Source of the DNA: Monosiga brevicollis MX1
Lineage: Eukaryota; Opisthokonta; Choanoflagellata; Craspedida; Salpingoecidae
Length of the DNA stretch: 64,000 nucleotides
Direction of reading: 5' to 3'
Assembly: GCF_000002865.3 (NCBI RefSeq)
Contig: NW_001865073.1
Span: 20,780-84,779 of the forward strand
In this document: positions 1 through 13,050 of the stretch, in pieces
Layout: the number at the start of each line of letters is the position of its first letter
Position numbering within the stretch: position 1 is the first letter of the stretch
Notes under the pieces: model-generated
Database searches by the model: none
The model's input: only the letters and a program-made list of their open reading frames with translations
What the model was told of the DNA's origin: nothing
Made by a program: the position numbers and the translations under genes

Positions 1-196
1 GCAGGCGGCAGGCGCAGCCGGTACTGAAGTCGGCATGTTCTCATGGTTGTGCCGGAGATGAGACTTGAGGGTGTTTGCGCGTTGATGGTGGTAGAGGCAT
101 CCGTCGACAGGGCAATGAAAGTACCCGTCCTCGTTTCGGTGTTGGATAATCACTTGTCCGTTTAATGTGATTCGCGTGCTTTTTTGATGGACCTAT
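1..196 (-). CDS. C2H2 zinc-finger protein, partial
   Basis: Reading the minus strand from about 196 down to the window edge gives an open frame. It holds one clear C2H2 finger: FHCPVDGC, then a spacer with two histidines in LKSHLRHNHEN. Upstream of the finger is a short stretch, NGQVIIQHRNEDG. A TAG just before 196 could be a splice acceptor, so this is probably an internal exon. The gene runs off the left edge, so its length, start and role are unknown. A single finger does not show DNA binding. A transposon-derived zinc-finger gene cannot be excluded. Confidence 0.5.
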
Positions 197-1201
197 GTGC
201 CGAACAGTGAGACGTGTCGCGTTTTTTTTGTGTGTTTTTCTGTCTGTGTGTGCTTTTTTTGGCGACGTGATAAAGCGACCTCAGGAACAACGTACCCGAG
301 AAACGTGTTGCTCTCGTGCCAGACGATTAGGAAATGCACGCTCGCAATGACAGCACAACACTTCTTGGTTCTGTGCCATGCTGCGTTGGTGTAAGGAGCA
401 GAGGGTGGCGAGGACTGCAAGAGGGCAAGGCGCGGCAAGAGCAGATAGCTCAGGTTCAAAAATGAATCTTGGTGCTGTCTCAGAGGGTGAAATTTTTGTT
501 ACACTTTGGTTTTCTTTTAAATGTGGAAGGTGTAACGGTCATGTTCTGGACGTTGTGAGTGAGTGTAATGTTGCTTGTCAATTAACAGTGTACACGGTTC
601 AATACCTCACAGCCATCGTCATCATACCGCCCATGCATGATGACAATACAACGTTAGGGTCTTTTCTTTGAGCTCACTCTCACACCACAACTCTACATTC
701 CTGAATAGCGTTAGGTCGTGGTGTCAAGCATGTCTTTTCCCTAGACGCAAGGTAAAGGTTGATAAATGCATGGGAACGCTCTACTGGGATGATCGTCTAT
801 GCACATGTGGTCACGGTGTCTGGCGACACCAGCACTTGTGGCTCATGGTGATGGAAAACAAGGTCGCAGGAGATGATAACCCTTAGGAGGGCCGCCCCAA
901 ATCCCAGACGATCATGCGCAAGCACTTCAGGCCAGGGCCAAGCAGGAGCAACAGAACACGCCAGGGACAACACGTCAAGCGAGGCCACAGTCGACAGAGA
1001 AGGCGGCAAGCTAACTCTGCCACCGGGCCTGAAGCGGGTCAGTTGTCAAAGGCAACAACAAGAAAGTGAAATTAATGAAATGGTCGTGGTGCTGGCCAGG
1101 GTACAAAATTCCGAGGCAGGGCCAGACTCTTGATGTGGCGTTGAACTATCATGTCAATTTGCTTGTGTGCACCATGCCATGCTGTATGCAGCGCAAAGAC
1201 A
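197..1201. other. Intergenic stretch, no gene recognised
   Basis: Several short open frames exist on both strands. None has a recognisable domain, a convincing splice pattern or a good start context. It lies between the zinc-finger fragment and the 3' end of an ankyrin gene. An upstream exon of the zinc-finger gene may be hidden here. Confidence 0.4.
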
Positions 1202-2471
1202 TTACGGAGAGGATGCCGACGGAGAGACAAGTCCTGCGTGTGCCTCGAACAAGGGTTCAATGTCGTCCTCGTAACCTTCTTGCTGGGCGAGCTCCAGGGG
1301 CACTTGGCCAAACTGTGCGAACGAAGAGCAAGGCGGGCGCCGATGACCATGGGTGGAATCAGGCATGGGTCATTTGTCGCGCGATTCACTACTCACAGTA
1401 TCTTCGGCGTCCGTGTCGGCATCAAAGTCCAAGAGAACCGCGACCACGCCTTCGTGGCCATTGCGGCAAGCTTGATGCAAGGGCGTCTCGTCCATCTGCA
1501 AGCGACCAACCGTTCAGTTATAAAAGGGCAGGGTGCGTGAAGGAGTTTTGGCAACGACCACTCACCTTGTTGCATGCGTTGATATCAGCTTGTTTTTCCA
1601 GCAGCAATCGTACAACCTTGTCATGGCCGTATTGGGCGGCGAGATGCAACGGAGTGTCGCGTTCCTATGGACAAGAGAGGAAATAGGCTTCAGGGTCAGT
1701 CACAGGGCCGGCGAAAAAAAGAAAAAATAAAAACAGTGGCCATCACACCTGGTTTCTGGCATGGACATCAACGCCGTGGTCCAGTAAAATGCCCACCATC
1801 TCTCGGTGACCTTTTCGGCTGGCTCGATGCAAAGGTGTCCAGCCCAGCTGCGAGGCAAATGACATCAGTCCGCACGTGACCAGGGCGAGCAGCGCCTTTG
1901 CAGTGCACTGAACCAACCCGATCAGCGGCGGTGGCATCGGCATGGCGGCTGAGCAAGGCTTTGAGAATTTCAAGATGGGGTGTTTTGCAGACGTCGAGCA
2001 ATGCTGTGCTATTGTCCTGCCCACATCGCAGCGGCCAGGCGGGTGAGCGATCCGCTAGCCGCGGCTGGGATGGAAATCGCAAGTCCTACTCACCTCATCG
2101 CACGCCTCCGTGTCCACATCTAGGTCCAACAAGAGTTTGACGACCTCGCGATGGCCCTGGCGACAGGCATAATGCAGAGGGGTACTCCGATCCTGTGGGT
2201 TGATAAAGCCAGCGTCAGCCGGCCAGCCAGCCAGCCAGCCTACAGTGCGCGCGCAAGCACGCCAGGACACGCCCTGTACCAGGCAACATACCCAGCCCCG
2301 GTGTGTTGCAGCGCTTCGAGCGCGTTGAGGATCCCAGCTGTTTAAGAGCTGTAGCGCCACTTTCGGGTCGGCCAGGGTGCACGCCGAAAACAGCTCCTTG
2401 CCATCGGACGTCATTCTTTCCGACGCCAGCGCCCTGAATGAATGAACCAGGTGTCTCGGACCCACAGCCAC
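1202..2471 (-). CDS. Ankyrin-repeat protein, one repeat per exon (paralogue 1)
   Basis: Seven exons read on the minus strand. Exon 1 (about 2292-2471) encodes an N-terminal cap with LFSACTLADPKVALQLLNSW. Five exons follow, about 2094-2192, 1918-2016, 1749-1847, 1566-1664 and 1397-1495. Each is 99 nt, begins and ends between codons, and encodes exactly one 33-residue ankyrin repeat (DRSTPLHYACRQGHREVVKL, GWTPLHRASRKGHREMVGIL and so on). The last exon (about 1202-1312) is a degenerate capping repeat ending SPSASSP. Ankyrin repeats bind other proteins; the partner is unknown. No enzymatic domain is visible. A second gene of the same build lies at 51-53 kb. The start at 2471 is the most upstream ATG; the internal ATG at 2414 is an alternative. 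Confidence 0.85.
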
Positions 2472-3369
2472 CTCAAGCTAGCTATATCAGTCGGGCCCTT
2501 GGGGGAAAGCTATCACCACTGTCTCTGCTGACCGCCGCCGCCGCTCACACCGCGCTGCCGCTTTAAGGCGAAGGGGCGGGAACAAGACAAACCCCCGTTA
2601 TTCTTGAACTGACATCTCGGAATTAACTTGTCAGAATAAATGAGACGTCAGACAATTGTTAGACAGTTGTGCTGGTCAGTTGTCTGGTGTGTGTGTGTGC
2701 GCAGCACGTGTGAATCTCTCATTTCAAAGGTGTGTGTGTGTGTGTGTGAATGACGCGATGCACCGTCATGACGTGTGCGTGGAAACGAGTTTCATCAATC
2801 AAGTGGTGATTGGGGGTGGCAACATTTGGACCAAGAGCCGGTTTACCTTATACACGTCCTTCCAACGATACATGTGTTATATTTGTCGAAATCCAAACGG
2901 CAGCCAACAGCCCGGCTGGTGTGAAGCGCGGCGGGGCAGGATGATGGCAGCTCGCTGCTCCGTGTTGGCGCGGCATCCAAGGGCACAGCGTTGGGCCAGA
3001 GCCTTCACTTGATTGACAACATCTCGACAGGGTTGCAACCCCACCCCCAACCGCCCTGCCGCATCTTCAGGAACAAGCCAATTTACAGCATAAGGGAATT
3101 TGAAGCACACACACATTGCGGGCCCAACCTGCAACTGTATGCGACCAGACCTCCAGCGTCCCTTGCACCTCGACGCGCACACTGCACTGCTGTACTAAAC
3201 ATGTACTGCCCGGCACTGCCAAGTGCACACCCAGGTTTGGGTGCGATGACATTGGCCATGGGGGCCGGCGGTCCCATAGGAGATGTAGTCAGCGAAATGG
3301 AGTGACTGACATTCGTCTAAACACGTGTCGAAGTGTCCTGGAGGATCATGTCCCGACGGCTGAAAAGAG

Positions 3370-3562
3370 AGGTAGAGAGCAGATCAGAGCAGAGCAGAGC
3401 AGACAGGGGTAGTGAGCAGAGAGCAGAGTAGCAGAACAAGAGAGAGCAGTGCAGAGTACAGCGAACAGAGAGCAGCGAACAGAGAGCCACAGCAGCAGAG
3501 CAGCAGAGCAGCAGAGCAGCAGAGCAGCAGAACAGCACACACACACACACGCACACACACCG
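3370..3562. repeat. AGAGCAG / CAG short tandem repeats ending in (CA)n
   Basis: Irregular tandem copies of AGAGCAG pass into a run of CAGAGCAG units and then ACACAC. The open frames here are only the translated repeat. No spacer-repeat regularity of a CRISPR kind is present. Confidence 0.85.
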
Positions 3563-4124
3563 AGCGCAGTCGTCAGGAAGGTTTGCACAATCATTGATCA
3601 TGATGATGATGCCCAAAATTACACTGTTAAGGTTTCAGCAACAATGTGACTTTACGACGATAATACTCTAGTTATAGTAGCAACTCGTTTAATAATACCA
3701 TGCAACGCTTGGAAGTTATTGTAGAAGATTAAAGGGATAATGAAGAATATTTGAACCAAGTCTGTGACTTCATGATCTGTCCTAAAGGTTTCAACCACTC
3801 TCTCTCTCCAAGTTAACCCCTCCTGTAGTGGTTACCAAAGTCGCTCTCTCTGAGTTTTCTCGGGTCTTTACAACCCTCTCTCAAACAATCGTTGCATCAA
3901 TCACTCTCTCTGAATTCATCTCATCCTTTGATTTATTCTCACCTTCGCCATAGGTTATTCCCCATGATTACTTTCAAAGATCATGCTTCTCTCTGAATTA
4001 CACGCAATGGAACAAGCCCTCTCTTAACCAAGCTTCAGCCTCATGTCACCCTCTTCTAACCACCTCTCCACCCCAACCCCTCTCTCACGCCACGCGCCCA
4101 TGGTGTGACGGATCTCGTGTGCGC

Positions 4125-4125
4125 G

Positions 4126-4174
<49 letters not shown>

Positions 4175-4280
4175 CCATCCGCCGCGCTCGCCTGGCTCCT
4201 GCTGCGCGTCTCCTCTCCGCCTCGGTCTCTACCTCTGCCTCTGCCAACCTCCATCCCTCTCTCTCTCTCTCTCTCTGTGT
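4125..4280 (+). repeat. CT microsatellite upstream of the ATP-grasp gene
   Basis: Two nearly pure CT runs (about 4127-4170 and 4256-4278) are separated by CT-rich unique sequence. They lie 260-420 bp before the ATG at 4544, on the sense strand. They may be part of a promoter or 5' UTR. Confidence 0.8.
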
Positions 4281-4543
4281 TCCGGGTGCTATTCCTATAC
4301 CTGTTCTTCATTTTTTTTTTCCTTTTTCTCTCCTCTCGTCAACGACTGGGGGTGCTGAACGTTGCGCCCTCTGCACTCTTCCTCTCAGGGGCTTTCAGGT
4401 TCCCCCCCTCCATTCCATCCCGGCGACACCACACACGCACACCGCGTGTCGGGTGTGTGAACCCCTCTTCCCCTCTTCCTCTTCCCTGTTGCCATTGATC
4501 TGGATCTTGGCAGCCCATCAGCGTCGTCATCATTATCAGCATC

Positions 4544-6591
4544 ATGCTCAGCTGGCCCTCTCTTCTCGCCGTGGCGATCCTTTGCTCAGCCGTACGTCGC
4601 TGCGTTCGCGCATGCACGCATCTCCCTAGCTCCTTGCTGCAACCCCCTTCCCCCCCTTCCCTTCCGTTCTCCAACGCTTGTCTCACTTTCCACTCTCTCT
4701 CTCTCTCTCTCTCGGCTTATGCTTGCTTTCCCAGGTCGCCTTGGCGCTGTGTGAAGTCAACATCTCCGCCTTTGATTCCGATCCTCTCGATCAGGACGAG
4801 CTTGTCAGCCAAACGGCCCCGGCCGCCGCTGCCGCCGCCGCTGCCGGTTGTGCCAGCTCGGAAACAGCCAATCTTGTCGGTCCGTCTACCGTTGCCCACC
4901 CTTCTCCCCCTCCCCGATCCTCGACGATCAAGAGGCCCGCTTATCCCCCCTCTCCCCCCTGCATTGCCAGATTCCCTCGTCGTGGCTGAGCTGAGCCGCT
5001 TGGCCTCCGTCGCCGTCTGGAACTACGCTCCCGTCATGGTCCTCACCCTCTTTCTCGGCTTTGTTATCACGGCCACCGCTGGTCTGTTGGCCCTGACCGG
5101 TCTCTTTGGGTATGTGATCCACCTCCACTCCCACGTCCTCCTCGCCTCCTCTCCCGACTGTAGCCCCAAGCTCATCGATCCACCCCTCCACTTGTGCCTT
5201 TCTCGGTTTTCTTCCTGTTTTAGCCGACGGGCCACATCGGCCATCGCTAGCACGCTGGCCTACTGGCGTGGCCTGGCCTTTTTCTCCCTGGGCGGTGCCT
5301 ACGACAAGAGCCCCGTGTTCCAGGAGCCACAGCAGATTCGCCGCCGTGTCCACGTCTACAGCCTCTCCCTCATCCTCTACCTCTGGAATCGTCCCCACTA
5401 CCGTTCCGGCACCTTTCAGCAAGACACGGCCAAGAACCTGCGCAACGTGTGCTTCCCCGGCACTGGCATTCCCCTCTCCTGGATTGCATTGGCCCGCCCC
5501 GTCATGGTCCTGGCGCTCTTCCTCGGCGCCCCCCTATTGGCCCTCGTCTACGCCGTGGTCCTGACGGGTCGTGCGGGCCTTCCAGCCATTTTTGAAAAAT
5601 ACGAGCAGCTTCTCCTGGAACCCGAGGAGTGGTTCTTCTACTGGCGTCTCAACTGCCGCCTCGCCTCCTACCACGCGTACCTCACCAAGGCTCAGGGCTT
5701 TTGCATGGAAGACAAGTGGACTTTTCTGGTCGAGGCCGAGCGTCTGGGCGTCCCCATCTCCCCCGTCATGAAGGTCCCTGCCCTGATTGTCAAAGACCGC
5801 AACGAAGAAGGTGGCATGGGCATTCACCTCTTTCGCAACGCTGAAGCCGGTAGGTCTTGAGCATGGGACCTTGCCTCGCTCTCATGGCTTGCCCTGCCTC
5901 GCATCACGCGCGCACGCATTTGTCTCACACCCGTTGACATATCCCTGCCCGTGTCTCAACAGGGGGACGTTGGATCATCCAGCAAGCTCTCACCAACGAC
6001 GAGAGCATCGCCAAGTGGCTCCCGGAGCATGCTCCCCTCAGCACCATGCGCGTCATTACTTCCAGCGACGGTGCCATGCATGTGGCCACTGACAAGGGTT
6101 TGCCCGACTCTGATGCCGATCGCCTAAGCGATGTACGCGTGTTGTCCTGCGTGTTCCGGGCTGGCCGCGAAGGAGCCGCTACCGACCACTCGAGCATTCT
6201 CTTTGACGTCGACCAACGGTCCGGCCGCATTGGCAACGGTACCACCAACGCCCACTGGTACCGCCTTGGCCTCCATCGTCACCTCCTGCAGTACCAACCC
6301 GCCCCGCAATGCACCGAACACCCCGACTCGGGTGCCACCCTGACCAACGAATCCTTTGAGAACATGGATGATATCAAGCGCCTGTGTCGTGAAGCACACG
6401 CCCGCCTCCTTCCCGACGTTCCTCTGGCCGGTTGGGACGTGGCGCTCACCCGAGAGGCTGGGCGGTGTTTGCTTGAAGTCAATCTCAGCTGCAACTTTTT
6501 CAACGGCAGCTTCGACCGTGACCTGTACTTTAACTGGATGCATGAGCTCCTTGCCAGCCTTGATCAGCGTCGTCGTCAGTTGAACCAGTAG
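4544..6591 (+). CDS. Membrane-anchored ATP-grasp protein (sugar-transfer-associated ATP-grasp type)
   Basis: Exons are read at about 4544-4591, 4735-4885, 4971-5107, 5223-5850 and 5962-6591. The second-to-third junction is the least certain. The protein opens with a short hydrophobic segment, an acidic/alanine-rich linker, then two membrane segments (MVLTLFLGFVITATAGLLAL and MVLALFLGAPLLALVYAVVL). The C-terminal half resembles the ATP-grasp family linked to sugar transfer. Its signs are GWDVALTREAG followed by LLEVNLSCNFF, where the E and N of EVN would bind metal and ATP, and an earlier KWTFLVEAERLGVP. ATP-grasp enzymes join a carboxylate to an amine or thiol through an acyl phosphate; the substrate here is unknown. 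In bacteria the family sits in polysaccharide loci, so a surface or vesicle glycan or peptide role is possible. The assignment rests on motifs read by eye. Confidence 0.7.
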
Positions 6592-6857
6592 AGAGGCACA
6601 CGACATCCACGTCTTTAGCCTTTCTTCGCCATAGTTGGCTCTGGCCATATTCAAAGCTGTATTTTTTTTTTTTTTCCTCGTTTGGTTTCTCCTCGAGCAA
6701 GCAAACCGTTTGTTTGTGAAGATCGCGGCTGTGCCGCCAATTCTCCTGCTGTCATCATCGGGACAGCTCTGCGACGCGAACGTGCCTCGCTTTCTCCCTC
6801 GACAGCTGTATGCTGTTTTGCTTATTCGGTCTCGTGCTGTTTCATGTTGGGTTTTTC

Positions 6858-6892
<35 letters not shown>

Positions 6893-7207
6893 AATTGGGT
6901 TGGGCTGAAGATGGTGCAGAGTGCGCCCTGGGATGGCTACCTCTATGCCTTGGGTATGAAAATTCAGCTACTCGAGTATAAACTTGTTGTCGACTGTGTA
7001 TCATTCCTGATTCCTGCGCCTTCCGTACGCTTGATAATTTTGCTAAAGGGCTTTTTGGCCTCGATAACAGAGGGTATGGTGTTTCACATGACAAGACTCG
7101 ATTGATCAAGGCAAAAAGGGAAAGCGCGCCCTGAGCAGGGGGAAAGGCGCAGAGGCCGTTCGGACCAAAAGGACATGCGAAAGCGCGCCGGTTTGGAAGA
7201 CTCTATT
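6592..7207. other. Convergent 3' region with poly-T runs
   Basis: This is the gap between the 3' ends of the ATP-grasp gene (+) and SPTLC1 (-). It holds T-runs at about 6661-6675 and 6860-6890. Some open frames cross it but look like noise. No RNA gene was recognised. Confidence 0.5.
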
Positions 7208-9720
7208 TTACAGCTGGGCTTGCTCAAAGAACATGACCAAGGTGTCAATGTCCTCCTCCGTGTGCTCCGAGGAGAGAGCCTGTTGAGCCGACGAGACAAG
7301 GCAGCACAATGAATGAGCTTGGCTTGGCGATGAGCAAGAGCAGGGGCAAAGAAACCAATGCGTACCACGCGGATAGATGCACGATGTTGCGTCATTTCAT
7401 CATCTCGGAGGTAGTTGGCCCGAGTGAGAGCCAGACCATGCTTGAAGCCAGACTCGACAAGAGTTTGCAGCGTCTGCTCCTGGTCGGCAATGGAGGCCGT
7501 GGAATTGCGCAGGCTCACATGGACAATGGGTGCCTGCTCGGAGCCTTCACAAACAAAGTTTTTGTTCTGCGCGATGCAGCCACGCCATGAGGTTGGAAGG
7601 GGGGCCAGGGCAACTGCTGAGATGAGGGCGAGCAAACAGGCCTGTCTGACGGCTTGTCTGCAGCGGTGTCCAATCAAGCTGAGCGTATGACGAACCGTCT
7701 TCATGGCGCGCAGGAAGCCATGCACGTTGGCGCGAAGGCGCTGGCGGCGCTGGCGGCCCTCGGTGTTGCCAATACGCTCCAGTGTATTGAGGGCGGCATT
7801 GGCCAAAAGCGGTGGAAGCGAAGCGCTGTAGCAGTAGCCCTGACCAGAGAGGCGTTGATGATCAATGACAAAAGCACGGCCAGCACAAAAGCCACCCACA
7901 GACGCAAGCGCCGTGCCCATGGACACGGACATGATATCCACTTCCTCGGGCTAAAGAGGGCGTTGGCAACACAAGTGAGTTTGCTCGTGCTTTGTCCACA
8001 ATTGCCACCCGTCCCCAAAGTGCTGATGTTGTCAAACATACGTCAACATCAAAATGTTCGGTAATGCCGCGACCCGACTCGCCCAGGACGCCAAACGAGA
8101 AGGACTCGTCGATGATAAGGCGAACCAAGTACTTGTACTTGAACTCGACGAGCTTGGGAAGCGGACAGATATCACCCGAGTTGGCAAAGACGCCCTCGGT
8201 AACAAGGAACCGGCGAGTGGCCTTGGCCTTGACGGGGTCCTACACGCAATGCCCAACCAAAGTTAATGTATATAACCGGCCCCTGCCGGCAGAGAGGAAG
8301 GGAGGGCAATGCAATGGTGGCCGACGCAGCATGAGACCGACCTTGGCATCCTCCTTCTTCTGGGTCTCGAGCTTCTTTTCCAGGTCGGCCATGTCGTTGT
8401 GGGCATACTTGATGATGCGGCTGCGGACGGGCAGAGCGAGCGGGAGCGCGGTAAGAAGGCGAATGTGGACATGGGTGCTTGTGCGTGCGAGCCGTCGAGG
8501 GACAGACCTGCGCGATGCAACGAGACCCTTTTGGATGGCAAAGTTGACGTTCTCATCACTGTGAGAGGTGTGTACAGGGTGGTGAGCCAAGAGCGTCAAA
8601 TTAGGGATGGACGCGGCAACAAATAATAATAATAATAATAATAAATAAACGGGGACCTGGGTCGGCGGAACAAGTGAACAACAACGTGGGTGATGGAAGC
8701 AAGGGCCGAGGACTGACACAAAGATAATGTCGCCACGCTTTGAGTAGGCGGGAATGGCGCTGGCAATGGTGGCAAAGCCGTACGAGTACAGGATGGCTTC
8801 CTCGACCTTGCAAAACTTGGCGAGTTCTTCCTCGAGCTGGAGATGGCAGTCAATGGTACCATAGAAGCCACGGGGGCCGCATGAGCCCACGCCGTACTTT
8901 TGGATGCTTTTCACCGCGGCATCCTCGACGGCCTTGTCGCCGACAAAGCCGAGAAAGTTGAAGGTGGCAAAGTTGATGCACTCTTGACCGTTGACGAGGA
9001 CTTGGCGACCGGCCGCGCTGCAAACAGGGCAAGAAGATGAGGGAACAAAGGCGAGGCGTGCGAGAGGGAGCCAGGGAGAAGATAGGGAGAAGCCAGGGAG
9101 AAGCCAGGGAGAAGACAAGGAGAAGACAGGGAGACAAGGGGGATGGGCTTGATGACAGGTGAGAGGCAACGTACGAGTCGAGGACGGGAGTCATGGTGGT
9201 CTTGACGAGCTGAGTCGAGGGCTTGGCCAGGGGCTCGGGCTCAAATTCCGCAATGAGCTCGTCCTCCTCCTAACAACAGCCCGCCACGCCACGAGACCAG
9301 ATTAAGACGTGAGACCACTCGTGATCCACAGCGCGGAACACGGAACAATGACACAAGAAGCCGAGAAATGCAAGGGGGGGGCAAACCTTCTTGGACAGGG
9401 GCTCGTCTTTCGGAGTGTGTTGGCGGTAACGCTTGGCAAACGCCAGCCAGACGAGAGAAAGAACGAGCAGGGCCTCAATGACAACATGCCAGAGATGAAT
9501 ATCGTCCAGCTGCGCAGGCGGGCCATCAAACAAACAAGGACACGATGAACAAGGCGAGGGGCTGAGCCGCATGGTCGAGTGCCAACACGACTAAATCGAG
9601 CGAGCTCAGACGGAAAAGACAGGTGTACGGCGCTCGCCAATTGCACCAGGGAGATCTACACCATCAACCACCAACCTTGAGAAGCTGAAGCAGCTCAAAC
9701 AACCCCTCCTGGTAAGTCAT
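7208..9720 (-). CDS. SPTLC1: Serine palmitoyltransferase subunit 1 (LCB1 type)
   Basis: This is a subunit of the ER enzyme that condenses serine with palmitoyl-CoA, the first step of sphingolipid synthesis. Exons are read at about 9676-9720, 9387-9509, 9175-9269, 8718-9017, 8508-8558, 8342-8420, 8042-8239, 7690-7950 and downstream to the stop at 7208. The first exon gives [15 protein letters not shown]; the second carries the N-terminal membrane helix ([16 protein letters not shown]). The fold-type-I aminotransferase core follows: [34 protein letters not shown], then [15 protein letters not shown] and [20 protein letters not shown]. As expected for subunit 1, the PLP-binding lysine is missing, so it should act with a catalytic subunit 2 not seen here. 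A splice at FV|DENVNF restores the family reading. The last two junctions near 7300-7600 are less certain. Confidence 0.93.
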
Positions 9721-10566
9721 GCTGCCTGTGTTGGATGCCCGAATGCCCCTTGTCGCCGCCGTCGTCGCCGCCGCCGCCGCGCACCAAAAGAATAAAAAAA
9801 AAATGAAAAAAAAAATTATTTTTCATGTGTGATTGTGAAACGGCAAGAAAATTCAAGAGAGACACGACGATCAGGGACAATCGGCAGAGATGGGAGAGGT
9901 CTGATGTAAATCAACTGGTGACTTTACCTTGAAAACATGCGAGAAACAGAGGTAGGGAAGAACTGTGAAGGAAAAGCAGAGAGACGTGAAGCGAGAGGCA
10001 AGAGAAAGCCTTTTTGATAATGTTGCGGCAAAGAACAGAAAAGTATTTTGAGATATTTGAATGGGATCTAGCTTGACGGCTATCCGAGGTCTATAAAGAC
10101 GGATGGATGTATTTTACTAGTTCGATCAAGTGCCAGCAGTACACTTTTTGATGCCAAATCGTTCTATTTATAGACGTATCTCATCCTCTATGCATAGATA
10201 GACACAACGTCGACGTCACGTGTTGTTGTTCTGTGCGTCTGACCGCTACCAACCGTAGTGCCGTCGTCTACAGTTGGTAGCGACACGGCCCTTCAACCCT
10301 CTTACCAACTGTTGCTGTTGACGACTCCAATACCCTTGTCGTCCCTCTGTCTCTCTCTCTTCTCTTCTCTCTCTCTTCTCTTCTGTTCTGTCTCTTCTCT
10401 GCCTCTTCTCTGCCTCTTCACACTTTCATTCTCTCTCTCTTTTCTCTCACTCTCTCTCTCTTCTCTCTCTTCTCTTCTCTCTCTCTCTCTCTCTCTCTTC
10501 TCTTCTCTCTTCTCTCTTCTCTCTCTCATCAGCTAGCATTTGACTTTCAACTCCTTCACTGCAGAG
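9721..10566. promoter_or_regulatory. Divergent promoter region of SPTLC1 (-) and DLD (+)
   Basis: About 850 bp separates the two start codons. It contains a GACGTCACGTG cluster near 10212-10222, which combines a CRE half-site with an E-box core. A long CT tract on the DLD sense strand ends about 37 bp before the DLD ATG. There are A/T runs at 9785-9825. Regulation is inferred only. Confidence 0.35.
10345..10530 (+). repeat. CT tract directly upstream of DLD
   Basis: Irregular CTCTCTTCTCTT repeats cover nearly 190 bp and end shortly before the DLD ATG at 10567. Such sense-strand pyrimidine tracts recur before several genes in this window. Confidence 0.85.
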
Positions 10567-12761
<2,195 letters not shown>

Positions 12762-13050
12762 ATCTCCCGTCCATTTCGTTGTGGTGCCCTTTCGCCCATT
12801 TCGCACCCCACCATCAACTGGGTTGAAACCAATTTCAAATTTCTTCTTTTTTATTTTTCTTTTTTTTTTTTTTTTTTCTTTTTTTTTTCTTTTTTTTTTT
12901 GACACGTACAACGATCATTCTGTTTGCTTTTCATACCCTGTCAGCACCGTGGTTGTCTTCTGTCGACGAAGCAGCAGGTCGCAGCATATGTCAAGGCAGT
13001 CTCGCATCGATTCTCACAGAAACAAACAAGGCTCAAAACCCACGGTTCAC

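Larger units (their letters stand above)
2472..4543. other. Repeat-rich intergenic region between divergent genes
   Basis: This lies between the ankyrin gene (-) and the ATP-grasp gene (+). Positions 2600-2690 carry several CAGACAATTG/TTGTCTG-like inverted motifs just upstream of the ankyrin gene. Positions 3370-3560 hold AGAGCAGAGCAG repeats followed by a CA run. Positions 3790-4020 are degenerate CTCTCTGA repeats. Positions 4125-4280 are CT tracts in the sense direction of the next gene. I see no convincing coding region. Confidence 0.6.

Noticed and set aside
3370-3560. Regular CAG-type repeats as a CRISPR array
   Set aside because: There are no unique spacers between the repeats, and the context is eukaryotic.
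6124-6894. Long minus-strand frame over the end of the ATP-grasp gene
   Set aside because: It begins in translated poly-A and runs antisense to a conserved exon.
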